Below, piece after piece: positions 7,116 to 14,290 of a stretch of DNA of 32,017 nt. The DNA comes from Gammaproteobacteria bacterium (GTDB taxonomy: Bacteria; Pseudomonadota; Gammaproteobacteria; Steroidobacterales; PWYM01): NCBI GenBank assembly GCA_003567475.1, contig PWZL01000044.1, positions 1 through 32,017 of the forward strand. Reading direction: 5' to 3'. A model generated the notes under the pieces. That model had not been told where the DNA came from and ran no database searches. It worked only from the letters and a program-made list of their open reading frames with translations. The stretch's first letter is position 1; each line of letters opens with the position of its first letter. A program made the position numbers and the translations under genes.

Positions 7116-9842
7116 CTAGACGTTGGCCCCGGCGCGCCCGAGCAGCCGTCGGAAGATCGCCTTCTCGGTCTCCACCAGCACGAACAGCACCACGCCGAAG
7201 CCCAGGATACGCAACCAGTCATCGGCACCAATGGCGGTTGTAGAGAACAGCGTCTGCATCGGCGGTGCGTAGGTGAACAATGCCTGCAGTACCAGCAGCA
7301 GCGCTACCGCGTAGAGGACTGGCCGGCTGCCGAACAGCCCCTGGAGATTGAGCACCGAGGCGAGAATGTAACGGCTGTTCCAGAGGTAGAACACCTGGCC
7401 CATGACCAGCGTGTTGATGGCAACCGTGCGCGCAAACTCGTCGCTGACACCGGGTGTCGAAGTCAGCCAGAGGTAGTGGCCGAAGGTACCGGCTACCAGG
7501 ATGGCCGAGACGAAGCCGATCCGCCAGATCAGCAGCGGCGTGAGCAGCGGCGTCGCCGGATCACGGGGCGGGCGCTCCATCAGTCCGGGTTCCGGCGGCT
7601 CGAAGGCCAGCGCCAGGGCGAGCGTCACGGCCGTGACCATGTTCACCCACAGCACCTGCACCGGCGTCAGCGGCAGGGTCAGCCCAAGCAGGATGGCCGC
7701 GACGATGGTAAACGCCTGGCCGCCGTTGGTGGGCAGGATGAACAGGATGGCTTTCTTGAGATTGTCGTAGACCGTCCGCCCTTCCTCGACGGCGTGCTTG
7801 ATGGAGGCGAAGTTGTCGTCGGCCAGTACCATGGCCGAGGCCTCCTTGGAGGCCTCGGTCCCCTTGATGCCCATGGCGATGCCGACGTCGGCGCGCTTGA
7901 GGGCGGGGGCATCGTTGACCCCGTCACCGGTCATCGCGACCACGTTGCCGCGGGCCTGCAGCGCGCGGACCAGCCGGAGCTTATGCTCCGGCGTGGTGCG
8001 GGCGAAGACGTCGATCGTCCCGGCCTTCTCCTGCAGCACCTCATCGTCGATGCGTTCGATCTCCTGGCCGCTCATGGCGGTCGCACCGTCGCCAATGCCC
8101 AGTTGCTGGCCGATCGCCCGCGCGGTGACGCCATGGTCGCCAGTGATCATCTTCACGCGAATACCCGCCTCCCGGCAGGCGGCGACCGCGTCGATGGCCT
8201 CGCTGCGCGGCGGATCGACGATGCCGACCACTCCGAGCAGCACCAGGCCCTCGCCAACATGTTCGAAACCGAGCTCATCGCTGGCGTGCTCCGCGACGCC
8301 GCAGGCGAGCGCCAGCAGCCGCTGGCCGCGTCCTGCGACCGCGTGCATCCGCTCCTCCCAGCGATCGCGATCGAGTGCATGGTCACCGTCTTCGCGGCGT
8401 TCGTGACTGCAGGCGTCAAGCACCGCCTCCGGTGCGCCTTTCATCAGCACGACACGGCCCTCGTCAGCCCGGTGCAGCGTCGCCATGAACTTGTGTGCGG
8501 AGTCGAAGGGCAGGGTGGCGATACGTGGACGTTCGCGCTCGAGTTCGCGACCGCTCAAGCCGGCCTTCATGGCGAGGACACTCAGCGCGCCCTCGGTGGG
8601 CTCGCCGTTGAGCTGCCACTGGCCCTCCCGACATGAGACTTCCGCCTCGTTACACAGCAACGCAGCCTCCAGCAACGCCTGGAGCACACCGTGGCCATCG
8701 CCCGGCAGGACGTCGTCGTCACCGACGCTGAAGCGGCCTTCAGGGATATAGCCGACCCCCGAGACATGGTAGTGGTGGTTGGCCGTGACCACCGTCTGCA
8801 CGGTCATCTCGTTGCGGGTCAACGTGCCGGTCTTGTCGGAGCAGATGATGGTGACCGCGCCCAGCGTCTCCACCGCCGGCAGCCGGCGGATGATCGCGTT
8901 GCGCCGGGCCATGCGCTGCACGCCGATGGCCAAGGTGATGGTCATGATGGCCGGGAGGCCCTCCGGGATGGCGGCCACCGCGAGACTGACCGCCGCGAGG
9001 AACATCTCCATGCCGGCGTAGTCGCGGACCCATAGGCCGAAGGCGAAGGTGGCGCCGGCCAGCAGCAGGATGGCCAGACTCAGCCAGCGGCCGAATTGCG
9101 CCATGTCCCTGAGCAACGGCGTGGTCACCGTCTGCACATCCGAGAGCAGTTCGCTGACCTTGCCGATCTCGGTGGTGCCCCCGGTGGCCGTGACCACGCC
9201 AAGGCCGCGACCATAGGTCACCAGGGTGCCGGAGAAGGCCATGCACAGGCGGTCGCCGAGGCCGGCATCCTGCGCGACGGGGTCGGTAGCCTTGTCTACG
9301 GCCATCGATTCGCCGGTCAGCACCGCTTCGTCGATGCGCAGGCTCTGGCTCTGGAGCAGGCGAAGATCGGCCGGCACGCGATCGCCGGCCTTGAGCAGGA
9401 CCACATCGCCCGGCACGAGCTCCGCGGCGTCGATACTCAGTCGTTCCCCGCCGCGGAGCACACTTGCCTTGGGGGAGAGCATGGCGCGAATCGATTCGAG
9501 TGCCTTCTCGGCCTTGCCCTCCTGGATGACCCCGATCAGCGCATTGATCAGGACCACCGCGAGAATCACGCCGGTGTCGACCCACTCCTGGAGGACGGCT
9601 GTGCCGGCCGCGGCGACCAGCAGGATATAGATGAGGACATTGTGGAACTGCAGCGCGAACCGCTTGGCCCAGCTGTCGCGTGCGGCCACGGGGAGCTCGT
9701 TGCGACCGTGGCGGTGCAGCCGGGCCTCGACCTCCTCTTTCGTGAGGCCATCCTCACCGCTGCCGAGGTGGGAGAGGACGGCCTCGGCGTCATGGGCGTG
9801 CGGCGTGTCGCCAGCCGTCTTGCGTGTCGTGTGCCCGCTCAT
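7116..9842 (-). CDS. P2-type cation-transporting ATPase
   Basis: A 908-residue P-type ATPase with the P2A (SERCA/PMR1-like) layout: an N-terminal cation-ATPase domain, the actuator loop with LTGES, M4 with AIPEGLPAI (E294), the phosphorylation motif DKTGTLT (D336), and the hinge TGDGVNDAP. The E294-D336 distance equals that of SERCA E309-D351. Other ion ligands differ: M5 reads TNGGQ (N706, Q709 where SERCA has N768, E771) and M6 reads VNMVTA (N734, T737, A738 where SERCA has N796, T799, D800). It should therefore not be called a Ca2+ pump without test; Na+, K+, H+ or another cation are possible. It lies in the inner membrane with about ten predicted helices. The gene starts 14 bases after the glutamate dehydrogenase stop, same strand, so the two are very likely co-transcribed. 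Confidence 0.93.
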   Translation of the reverse strand: MSGHTTRKTAGDTPHAHDAEAVLSHLGSGEDGLTKEEVEARLHRHGRNELPVAARDSWAKRFALQFHNVLIYILLVAAAGTAVLQEWVDTGVILAVVLINALIGVIQEGKAEKALESIRAMLSPKASVLRGGERLSIDAAELVPGDVVLLKAGDRVPADLRLLQSQSLRIDEAVLTGESMAVDKATDPVAQDAGLGDRLCMAFSGTLVTYGRGLGVVTATGGTTEIGKVSELLSDVQTVTTPLLRDMAQFGRWLSLAILLLAGATFAFGLWVRDYAGMEMFLAAVSLAVAAIPEGLPAIMTITLAIGVQRMARRNAIIRRLPAVETLGAVTIICSDKTGTLTRNEMTVQTVVTANHHYHVSGVGYIPEGRFSVGDDDVLPGDGHGVLQALLEAALLCNEAEVSCREGQWQLNGEPTEGALSVLAMKAGLSGRELERERPRIATLPFDSAHKFMATLHRADEGRVVLMKGAPEAVLDACSHERREDGDHALDRDRWEERMHAVAGRGQRLLALACGVAEHASDELGFEHVGEGLVLLGVVGIVDPPRSEAIDAVAACREAGIRVKMITGDHGVTARAIGQQLGIGDGATAMSGQEIERIDDEVLQEKAGTIDVFARTTPEHKLRLVRALQARGNVVAMTGDGVNDAPALKRADVGIAMGIKGTEASKEASAMVLADDNFASIKHAVEEGRTVYDNLKKAILFILPTNGGQAFTIVAAILLGLTLPLTPVQVLWVNMVTAVTLALALAFEPPEPGLMERPPRDPATPLLTPLLIWRIGFVSAILVAGTFGHYLWLTSTPGVSDEFARTVAINTLVMGQVFYLWNSRYILASVLNLQGLFGSRPVLYAVALLLVLQALFTYAPPMQTLFSTTAIGADDWLRILGFGVVLFVLVETEKAIFRRLLGRAGANV

Positions 9843-9856
9843 CCTGAAGGGTCCTC

Positions 9857-11158
9857 TCAGGCGGGTTGCTGACAGTTACCGCGCGCCTGGATGGCGTCAG
9901 TCAGCCGACCGATGCCCTGCAGGTAGGCCGCCGTGCGCAGGGTCACGCCCTCGCGCTCGGCCAGCTCGAAGACCCGTTCGGCCTCCATGGCCAGGCGTGT
10001 CTCCAGCAGCCGGTTGACCGTGTCTTCATCGCGGTACTCGCCAGTTCGATTCTGCACCCATTCGAGATGACTGACGATCACGCCGCCGGCATTGGCCAGT
10101 ACATCCGGGATGACCGTCACCTCGCGCGCCTCGAGTGCCTCATCCGCCTCGCGGGTGACCGGGCCGTTGGCGATCTCGAGGATCACCTCGGCGCGGATGG
10201 CCTCGGCGTTGTCGCCAGTCACGGCATTCTCCAGCGCAGCGAGCACCAGGACGTCGCAGTCCAGCGAGAGCACATCTGCCGCCTCGCCACTCTGCGTGCC
10301 GGGCTGTTCGCAGCGTACGGCCTCGTCGCAATACACCAGACCCTTGAGCTCACGGCTGTGCTGTTTTTCCTCCCAGATCGGCCGCGGGTCCAGGCCATCG
10401 GGGTGATGCAGGGTGCGCTGCGAGTCGGCAATGGCCACCACCCGGTAACCACGTTCATGCGCCAGTCGGGCAAAGTGGTAGCCGCCGTTACCGAAACCCT
10501 GCACCGCGACCCGCAGCTCACCGGGCTCACGGCCGACGCGCTTCGCCCAGAGGTCCAGAACGCTGAGGGCACCGCGACCGGTGGCGGCAACCCGGCCGGG
10601 CGAGCCGCCCAGCGGCAAGGGTTTGCCCGTAATCACCCCCGGCACCTGGCGACGCGAGATGATGCTGTATTCGTCGGCCATCCAGCCCATGATCGTGGCA
10701 TTGGTATTGACGTCCGGGGCGGGGATGTCGCGGTCCGGGCCGATCACGTCGGCGATGGCCCGCAAATAGCCCCGCGAGAGCCGTTCGAGTTCCAGCGGCG
10801 AGAGCTGCCTGGGGTCGACGCAGACGCCACCCTTGCCACCGCCAAATGGCAGGCCGACCACCGCGCACTTCACCGCCATCCAGAAGGCCAGGGTGGTCAC
10901 CTCACCCTGGTCGACCTGAGGGTGAAAGCGGATGCCACCCTTGGCCGGGCCGCGGATGCTGTCGTACTGCACCCGCCAGCCGCGGAAGACAGCCAGCGAA
11001 CCGTCATCCCGGCGCAGGGGAATGGCCACTTCGAGAGAGAGCGCAGGCTGTGCCAGCCGGCGTCGGACCTCACCGTTGGCCTCCAGGCGCTGGAAAATCG
11101 CCTCGAGGCGTCCCTGGGCATCGTCGAACAGGGCCGTACCGGCCGTCGCATCACTCAT
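9857..11158 (-). CDS. Glu/Leu/Phe/Val family (glutamate) dehydrogenase
   Basis: This 433-residue enzyme matches hexameric glutamate dehydrogenases that interconvert glutamate and 2-oxoglutarate plus ammonium. The substrate domain carries GPAKGGIRFHP (K73), a second lysine at K97 (WMAVKCAV) and PFGGGKGGV with the catalytic-type K109; PAPDVNTN follows. The nucleotide domain starts with VAVQGFGNGG, a GxGxxG Rossmann motif, and the cofactor (NAD or NADP) is not decided. ATG 11158 is preferred because the family N-terminus begins there and a GGAG element lies 9 bases upstream; the longer in-frame extension upstream is arginine-rich and unlike the family. It is the first gene of a pair with the downstream P-type ATPase. 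Leucine or phenylalanine dehydrogenase is a less likely alternative, since those are usually shorter. Confidence 0.93.
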   Translation of the reverse strand: MSDATAGTALFDDAQGRLEAIFQRLEANGEVRRRLAQPALSLEVAIPLRRDDGSLAVFRGWRVQYDSIRGPAKGGIRFHPQVDQGEVTTLAFWMAVKCAVVGLPFGGGKGGVCVDPRQLSPLELERLSRGYLRAIADVIGPDRDIPAPDVNTNATIMGWMADEYSIISRRQVPGVITGKPLPLGGSPGRVAATGRGALSVLDLWAKRVGREPGELRVAVQGFGNGGYHFARLAHERGYRVVAIADSQRTLHHPDGLDPRPIWEEKQHSRELKGLVYCDEAVRCEQPGTQSGEAADVLSLDCDVLVLAALENAVTGDNAEAIRAEVILEIANGPVTREADEALEAREVTVIPDVLANAGGVIVSHLEWVQNRTGEYRDEDTVNRLLETRLAMEAERVFELAEREGVTLRTAAYLQGIGRLTDAIQARGNCQQPA

Positions 11159-11297
11159 CACCGCAGCTCCGTTTCCCTGGATCGGTCCCGCCGCGGCGTG
11201 TCGTCGCTCGCGGCGGGGCGTGCGTCTCAAGAGTCAAGGGAAACACCGGGCGATGCAAGGGGCGCGGGTGATCGACCCGCGGCGCAGCCCTGCTCGC

Positions 11298-11326
11298 TTG
11301 ACAGCCGGGAGGCCAGACCGGAGAAT
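11298..11326 (+). promoter_or_regulatory. Sigma-70 promoter for the tRNA gene
   Basis: A perfect -35 TTGACA (11298-11303) is separated by 17 bases from GAGAAT (11321-11326, 4 of 6). A GC-rich discriminator follows, as expected for stringently controlled tRNA promoters. The predicted start is about 30 bases before the mature 5' end of the tRNA. Confidence 0.65.
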
Positions 11327-11363
11327 TTGCGACCCCGTGCCGGCCGGCATGGCGCTCTCGCGT

Positions 11364-11440
11364 GGTGATGTAGCTCAGTTGGTTAGAGCGGCGGATTCAT
11401 AACCCGCAGGTCGGTGGTTCAATTCCACCCATCACCACCA
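11364..11440 (+). tRNA. tRNA with CAU anticodon, probably elongator tRNA-Met
   Basis: A 77-base cloverleaf with the 3' CCA encoded. The acceptor stem pairs GGTGATG with CATCACC; the D arm is GCTC/GAGC, the T arm GGTGG/CCACC with loop TTCAATT, and the discriminator is A. The anticodon CAT is at 11398-11400 in the loop TTCATAA. The anticodon stem GCGGA/CCCGC has four pairs plus an A-C mismatch next to the loop (positions 31-39). It is not the initiator, since the first pair is G-C and the three G-C pairs of initiators are absent. A CAT anticodon could also be the lysidine-modified tRNA-Ile2; elongator Met is preferred because the acceptor (A5-U68) lacks the G-C-rich pairs typical of Ile2. Confidence 0.93.
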
Positions 11441-11473
11441 TCCTCTCAGCCCCGGAGAGACGCCGTTGTCGGA

Positions 11474-12307
11474 CTAGCGCTCGGCCACGCGCATGGTGAG
11501 CGTGTTCAGGGCGTCTGCAGGCAGCAAGCCGTCGAGTTCTGGCCACTCGGGCTCGGGCAGTGCTTCGATCTCGGGGCGGGCGAACAGGTAGCCCTGAAAC
11601 AGCCGCACCCCCATGTCCTGCAGGAAGTCGAATTCCTCGAGCGTCTCGATGCCCTCGGCGATGAGCTTGATGCCCAGGCTGCGGCAGACATCGACAATGC
11701 TGCGGAAAATTGCCTGGCGCACGGGATGGGTATGGATCTCGCGGGTCAGTTCCATGTCGACCTTGAGCACGTCGGGCAAAAAGTCGGAGAGCAGGTTGAG
11801 GCCCGCGTAGCCGGCGCCGAAGTCGTCGATGGCGGTGACAAAGCCCATGGCCTTGTAGGCCGTGAAGATCTGCTGCAGATGCTCGCGATCGGTGATCTGT
11901 TCGCCTTCGGTGACCTCGAACATCAGCCGGTCGGTCGGAAAATGGCAGGCGCGTGCCGCCTTCAGGGTGGCCTGGATGCAGGTCTCGGGCCGATACACGG
12001 CGCCAGGCAGAAAGTTGATCGACAGCAGCGCGTTGCGTGCCCCAAGTCCCAGGCGGGTGGCCAGCTGAATCGCCGTGACACGGCAGGACTGGTCGAACTT
12101 GTAGCGGTTGTCGTCGTTGACCTGGGCCAGCACGTGGCCCGCGCCCTCGCCGTTGGGCCCGCGCACCAGCGCCTCGTAGGCGAACACTTCACGACTGAAG
12201 GGATTGACGATGGGCTGGAAAGCCATCGTGAAGTCGATGTCGAGGGGTTCACCCTCGACACAGGCACGGCAGCCAGCCGATAACGATTTCCGCGGGGATG
12301 CAGGCAT
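11474..12307 (-). CDS. EAL-domain cyclic-di-GMP phosphodiesterase
   Basis: The 277-residue protein is almost wholly one EAL domain, which hydrolyses the second messenger c-di-GMP to pGpG. The metal and catalytic residues appear intact: E45 of the EAL motif (YEALVRG), the asparagine of LSINFLP, the glutamate of FEVTE, the paired aspartates of IDDFGAGY, the lysine of LKVDME, the glutamate of AEGIET and the glutamine of FQGYLFARP. It should thus be catalytically competent. A short N-terminus carries C13-x-x-C16 (CRAC), which might bind a metal or sense redox state. No transmembrane or GGDEF segment is present, so it is cytoplasmic. ATG 12307 has GGAG 9 bases upstream. Neighbours give no pathway hint. 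Confidence 0.92.
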   Translation of the reverse strand: MPASPRKSLSAGCRACVEGEPLDIDFTMAFQPIVNPFSREVFAYEALVRGPNGEGAGHVLAQVNDDNRYKFDQSCRVTAIQLATRLGLGARNALLSINFLPGAVYRPETCIQATLKAARACHFPTDRLMFEVTEGEQITDREHLQQIFTAYKAMGFVTAIDDFGAGYAGLNLLSDFLPDVLKVDMELTREIHTHPVRQAIFRSIVDVCRSLGIKLIAEGIETLEEFDFLQDMGVRLFQGYLFARPEIEALPEPEWPELDGLLPADALNTLTMRVAER

Positions 12308-12429
12308 CTGGGCTCCACAGGTGGTGAGACAAGGCCGAGCGCAGGGCCCCTTTCACCCCGCATGCGGAAAGATACCAACGGCGTCTGTCCGTTGACGGCG
12401 AACTGCATCACACCCGCAGTCATGCCGAT

Positions 12430-12446
12430 GCGGGCGCGTCGCCCGC
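12430..12446 (-). terminator. GC-rich hairpin between dipeptidase and EAL genes
   Basis: GCGGGCG and CGCCCGC form perfect 7-base arms around a 3-base loop, 18 bases after the stop of the M19 dipeptidase. No T tract follows on either strand, so it is only terminator-like. Confidence 0.3.
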
Positions 12447-12464
12447 CTTCGCGATCCGTTGCGT

Positions 12465-13697
12465 TCAGTCGTCCTCGGCCTGGAGGCCTGCGGCCACTCT
12501 CTCGACCTCGCGCATCACCCTCAAGACATTGCCGCTCCAGATTTTCGCCACGTCTTCCTCGGTGTAACCGGCATCCAGCAGGGCGGCGGTGATCATCGGC
12601 AGCCCGGTGATGTCCCACAGACCCTCGACGCCGCCGCCGCCGTCCCAGTCGAGCCCGATACCGACGTGGTCGACCCCCATCACCTCAAGGGTGTGCAGCA
12701 GATGCTCCATCAGATCGTCGAAGGTGGCGACCGGCACGGGATTGTCCGATTCGATGGCGGCCCGGCGCAGCATGTAGGCGCGCAGGCGTTCGCCCGCCAG
12801 GGCGTAGAAGTCGCCGAACTCCTGACCCAGGTCGCGGAAGGCTTCCCGGCGTTCAGGGGGCAGGGCGGTGGGCACCAGGTAGGCACTGAAGGCGTTCATG
12901 TGCAGCACACCGCCGGCTTCGGCCAGCCGCTGCAGACGGGCATCATCGAGGTTTCGGGGATGGTCGTAGATGGCGCTCGCGCTGGTGTGCGAGGCGACCA
13001 CGGGGGCGACCGACAGATCGATGATCTGGTCGAAGACGTCGTCGGAGGCATGCGAGACGTCCAGAATGATGCCGAGCCGGTTGGCCTCGTGGACCATTGC
13101 CTTGCCCACCGTGCTGAGTCCGTCCCACTCGGGGCCGCCCGGGTCGGTGGCCGAGTCTGCGAGTTCGTTGTTGGCGAAATGCACCGGGCCGAACATCCGC
13201 AGGCCGAGGCGATGGAAGGTGCGCAGCAGGCGGACATCACTGCCCAGTGGATAGCCGTTCTCCATGCTGATGTAGACGACCCGGCGGCCTTCCGCGACGA
13301 TGCGCTCGGCATCATCGGCCGTGAGCGCCAGCTCGAAATGGCGATGGTTCCGGGCCACCATCTGCCGGATTTCGATCAGCCGGGTCATGGCATGATCGAA
13401 AGCTGCGGCGTGGCCCTCGTCATCGCGGGGCCCCTGTGGGGTGTAGACCACCCAGAAGCCGCCGTCGAGGCCGCCGTCGAGCATGCGCGGGTAGTCCACC
13501 TGCGAACGATCCTCGAAGTAGTTCTGGCGCTGCATGATGCTCCAGCCCGGCCGGGCGAAGTGCGCAGGCGTGTCGAGGTGAGTGTCCAGTGTGAGCGTGC
13601 GCGCATGGATCGCAGCGGCGGCCTCGCTGACTTCGACCTGGGCATGGCCGGTCAGTGGCAGAAAGACCAGGAGCAGCAGTGGCAACAGTCGGTTCAT
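12465..13697 (-). CDS. Exported membrane-type dipeptidase (peptidase M19)
   Basis: A 410-residue metallopeptidase of the renal/membrane dipeptidase family (M19, TIM-barrel amidohydrolase fold) that cleaves dipeptides, often including D-amino acid or beta-lactam-like bonds. The zinc-binding set is visible: H40 and D42 in DTHLDTP, bridging E146 in SMENGYPLG, H216 in DVSHAS, H237 in ASHTSAS and the aspartate of GIGLDWDG. The first 19 residues (MNRLLPLLLLVFLPLTGHA) form a signal peptide ending in an AxA-like site, so the enzyme is periplasmic. ATG 13697 is chosen because it starts the signal peptide directly. The gene is separated from the upstream small + gene by a 216-base divergent spacer that must hold both promoters, but I see no convincing hexamer pair there. 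Confidence 0.93.
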   Translation of the reverse strand: MNRLLPLLLLVFLPLTGHAQVEVSEAAAAIHARTLTLDTHLDTPAHFARPGWSIMQRQNYFEDRSQVDYPRMLDGGLDGGFWVVYTPQGPRDDEGHAAAFDHAMTRLIEIRQMVARNHRHFELALTADDAERIVAEGRRVVYISMENGYPLGSDVRLLRTFHRLGLRMFGPVHFANNELADSATDPGGPEWDGLSTVGKAMVHEANRLGIILDVSHASDDVFDQIIDLSVAPVVASHTSASAIYDHPRNLDDARLQRLAEAGGVLHMNAFSAYLVPTALPPERREAFRDLGQEFGDFYALAGERLRAYMLRRAAIESDNPVPVATFDDLMEHLLHTLEVMGVDHVGIGLDWDGGGGVEGLWDITGLPMITAALLDAGYTEEDVAKIWSGNVLRVMREVERVAAGLQAEDD

Positions 13698-13913
13698 GAG
13701 GGGTCCGATGCACAGGCGTGGGAAGTGCATAACATGCCGGCGACTGCGGTGTCGGTCAAATGACGGTGGCTGTCGGCGTCTGGTGCCGGGGAGTGACTGC
13801 GCCCGCGATCAGCGCCGCAGACTTGACGCGGGTAGTGGCCTCTGCTGCACTCCAGAGAGCGTCGGTCAGCCCCGGGTGTTGCGGGTGCCAGGTCCAGACA
13901 GGAGCGTGTTGCC

Positions 13914-14240
13914 GTGATCGAGACCTCAGCACCAGAGCCGCCGACGGTCACCCCGCTGCGACGCCGCACGATGGATCACTTCGGCGGCTGCCCTTTATGC
14001 GGCCATGTCAGCGGGGTCCGGACGGTCGGGCGCGCGCACTGGCTGGTCTGCGACACGCATCGGCTGAAATGGTTTGCCGGTAACATGCTCTTCCGGAGTC
14101 TGCCGCCGCAGGGGCCGGCACACTGGCTGGCCACCGCGCGCGAACTCTCCGGCTACAGTGAAGTGACGCCGGGCGATTGGCGTTGGGTGCTGATGGACGG
14201 CAGCGGCGAGCCTGATATCGCCGCGCGTATCGGCAGCTGA
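13914..14240 (+). CDS. Small uncharacterised protein, probable zinc-binding (CPLCG)
   Basis: A 108-residue protein with no assigned function. It carries C26-x-x-C29 in GGCPLCGHV and, after a short linker, H42, C46 and H49 in AHWLVCDTHRLKW. These five residues can make a compact zinc site. The pattern CP(L/I)CG...GR.HW.VC..H...W recurs, as far as I remember, in small hypothetical proteins of varied bacteria. GTG 13914 is used because AGGAGC lies about 8 bases upstream; ATG 13971 is an alternative that keeps all the cysteines and would yield 89 residues. The C-terminal part is tryptophan-rich and acidic. There is no signal peptide or membrane segment. It lies alone, divergent from the dipeptidase and convergent with the S9 peptidase. 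Function not inferred. Confidence 0.7.
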   Translation: MIETSAPEPPTVTPLRRRTMDHFGGCPLCGHVSGVRTVGRAHWLVCDTHRLKWFAGNMLFRSLPPQGPAHWLATARELSGYSEVTPGDWRWVLMDGSGEPDIAARIGS

Positions 14241-14290
14241 TCCCCGAAGCCCGCCGGCCCCGGCAGTGCGTGTCCAGTGAGCGTCCGGAC

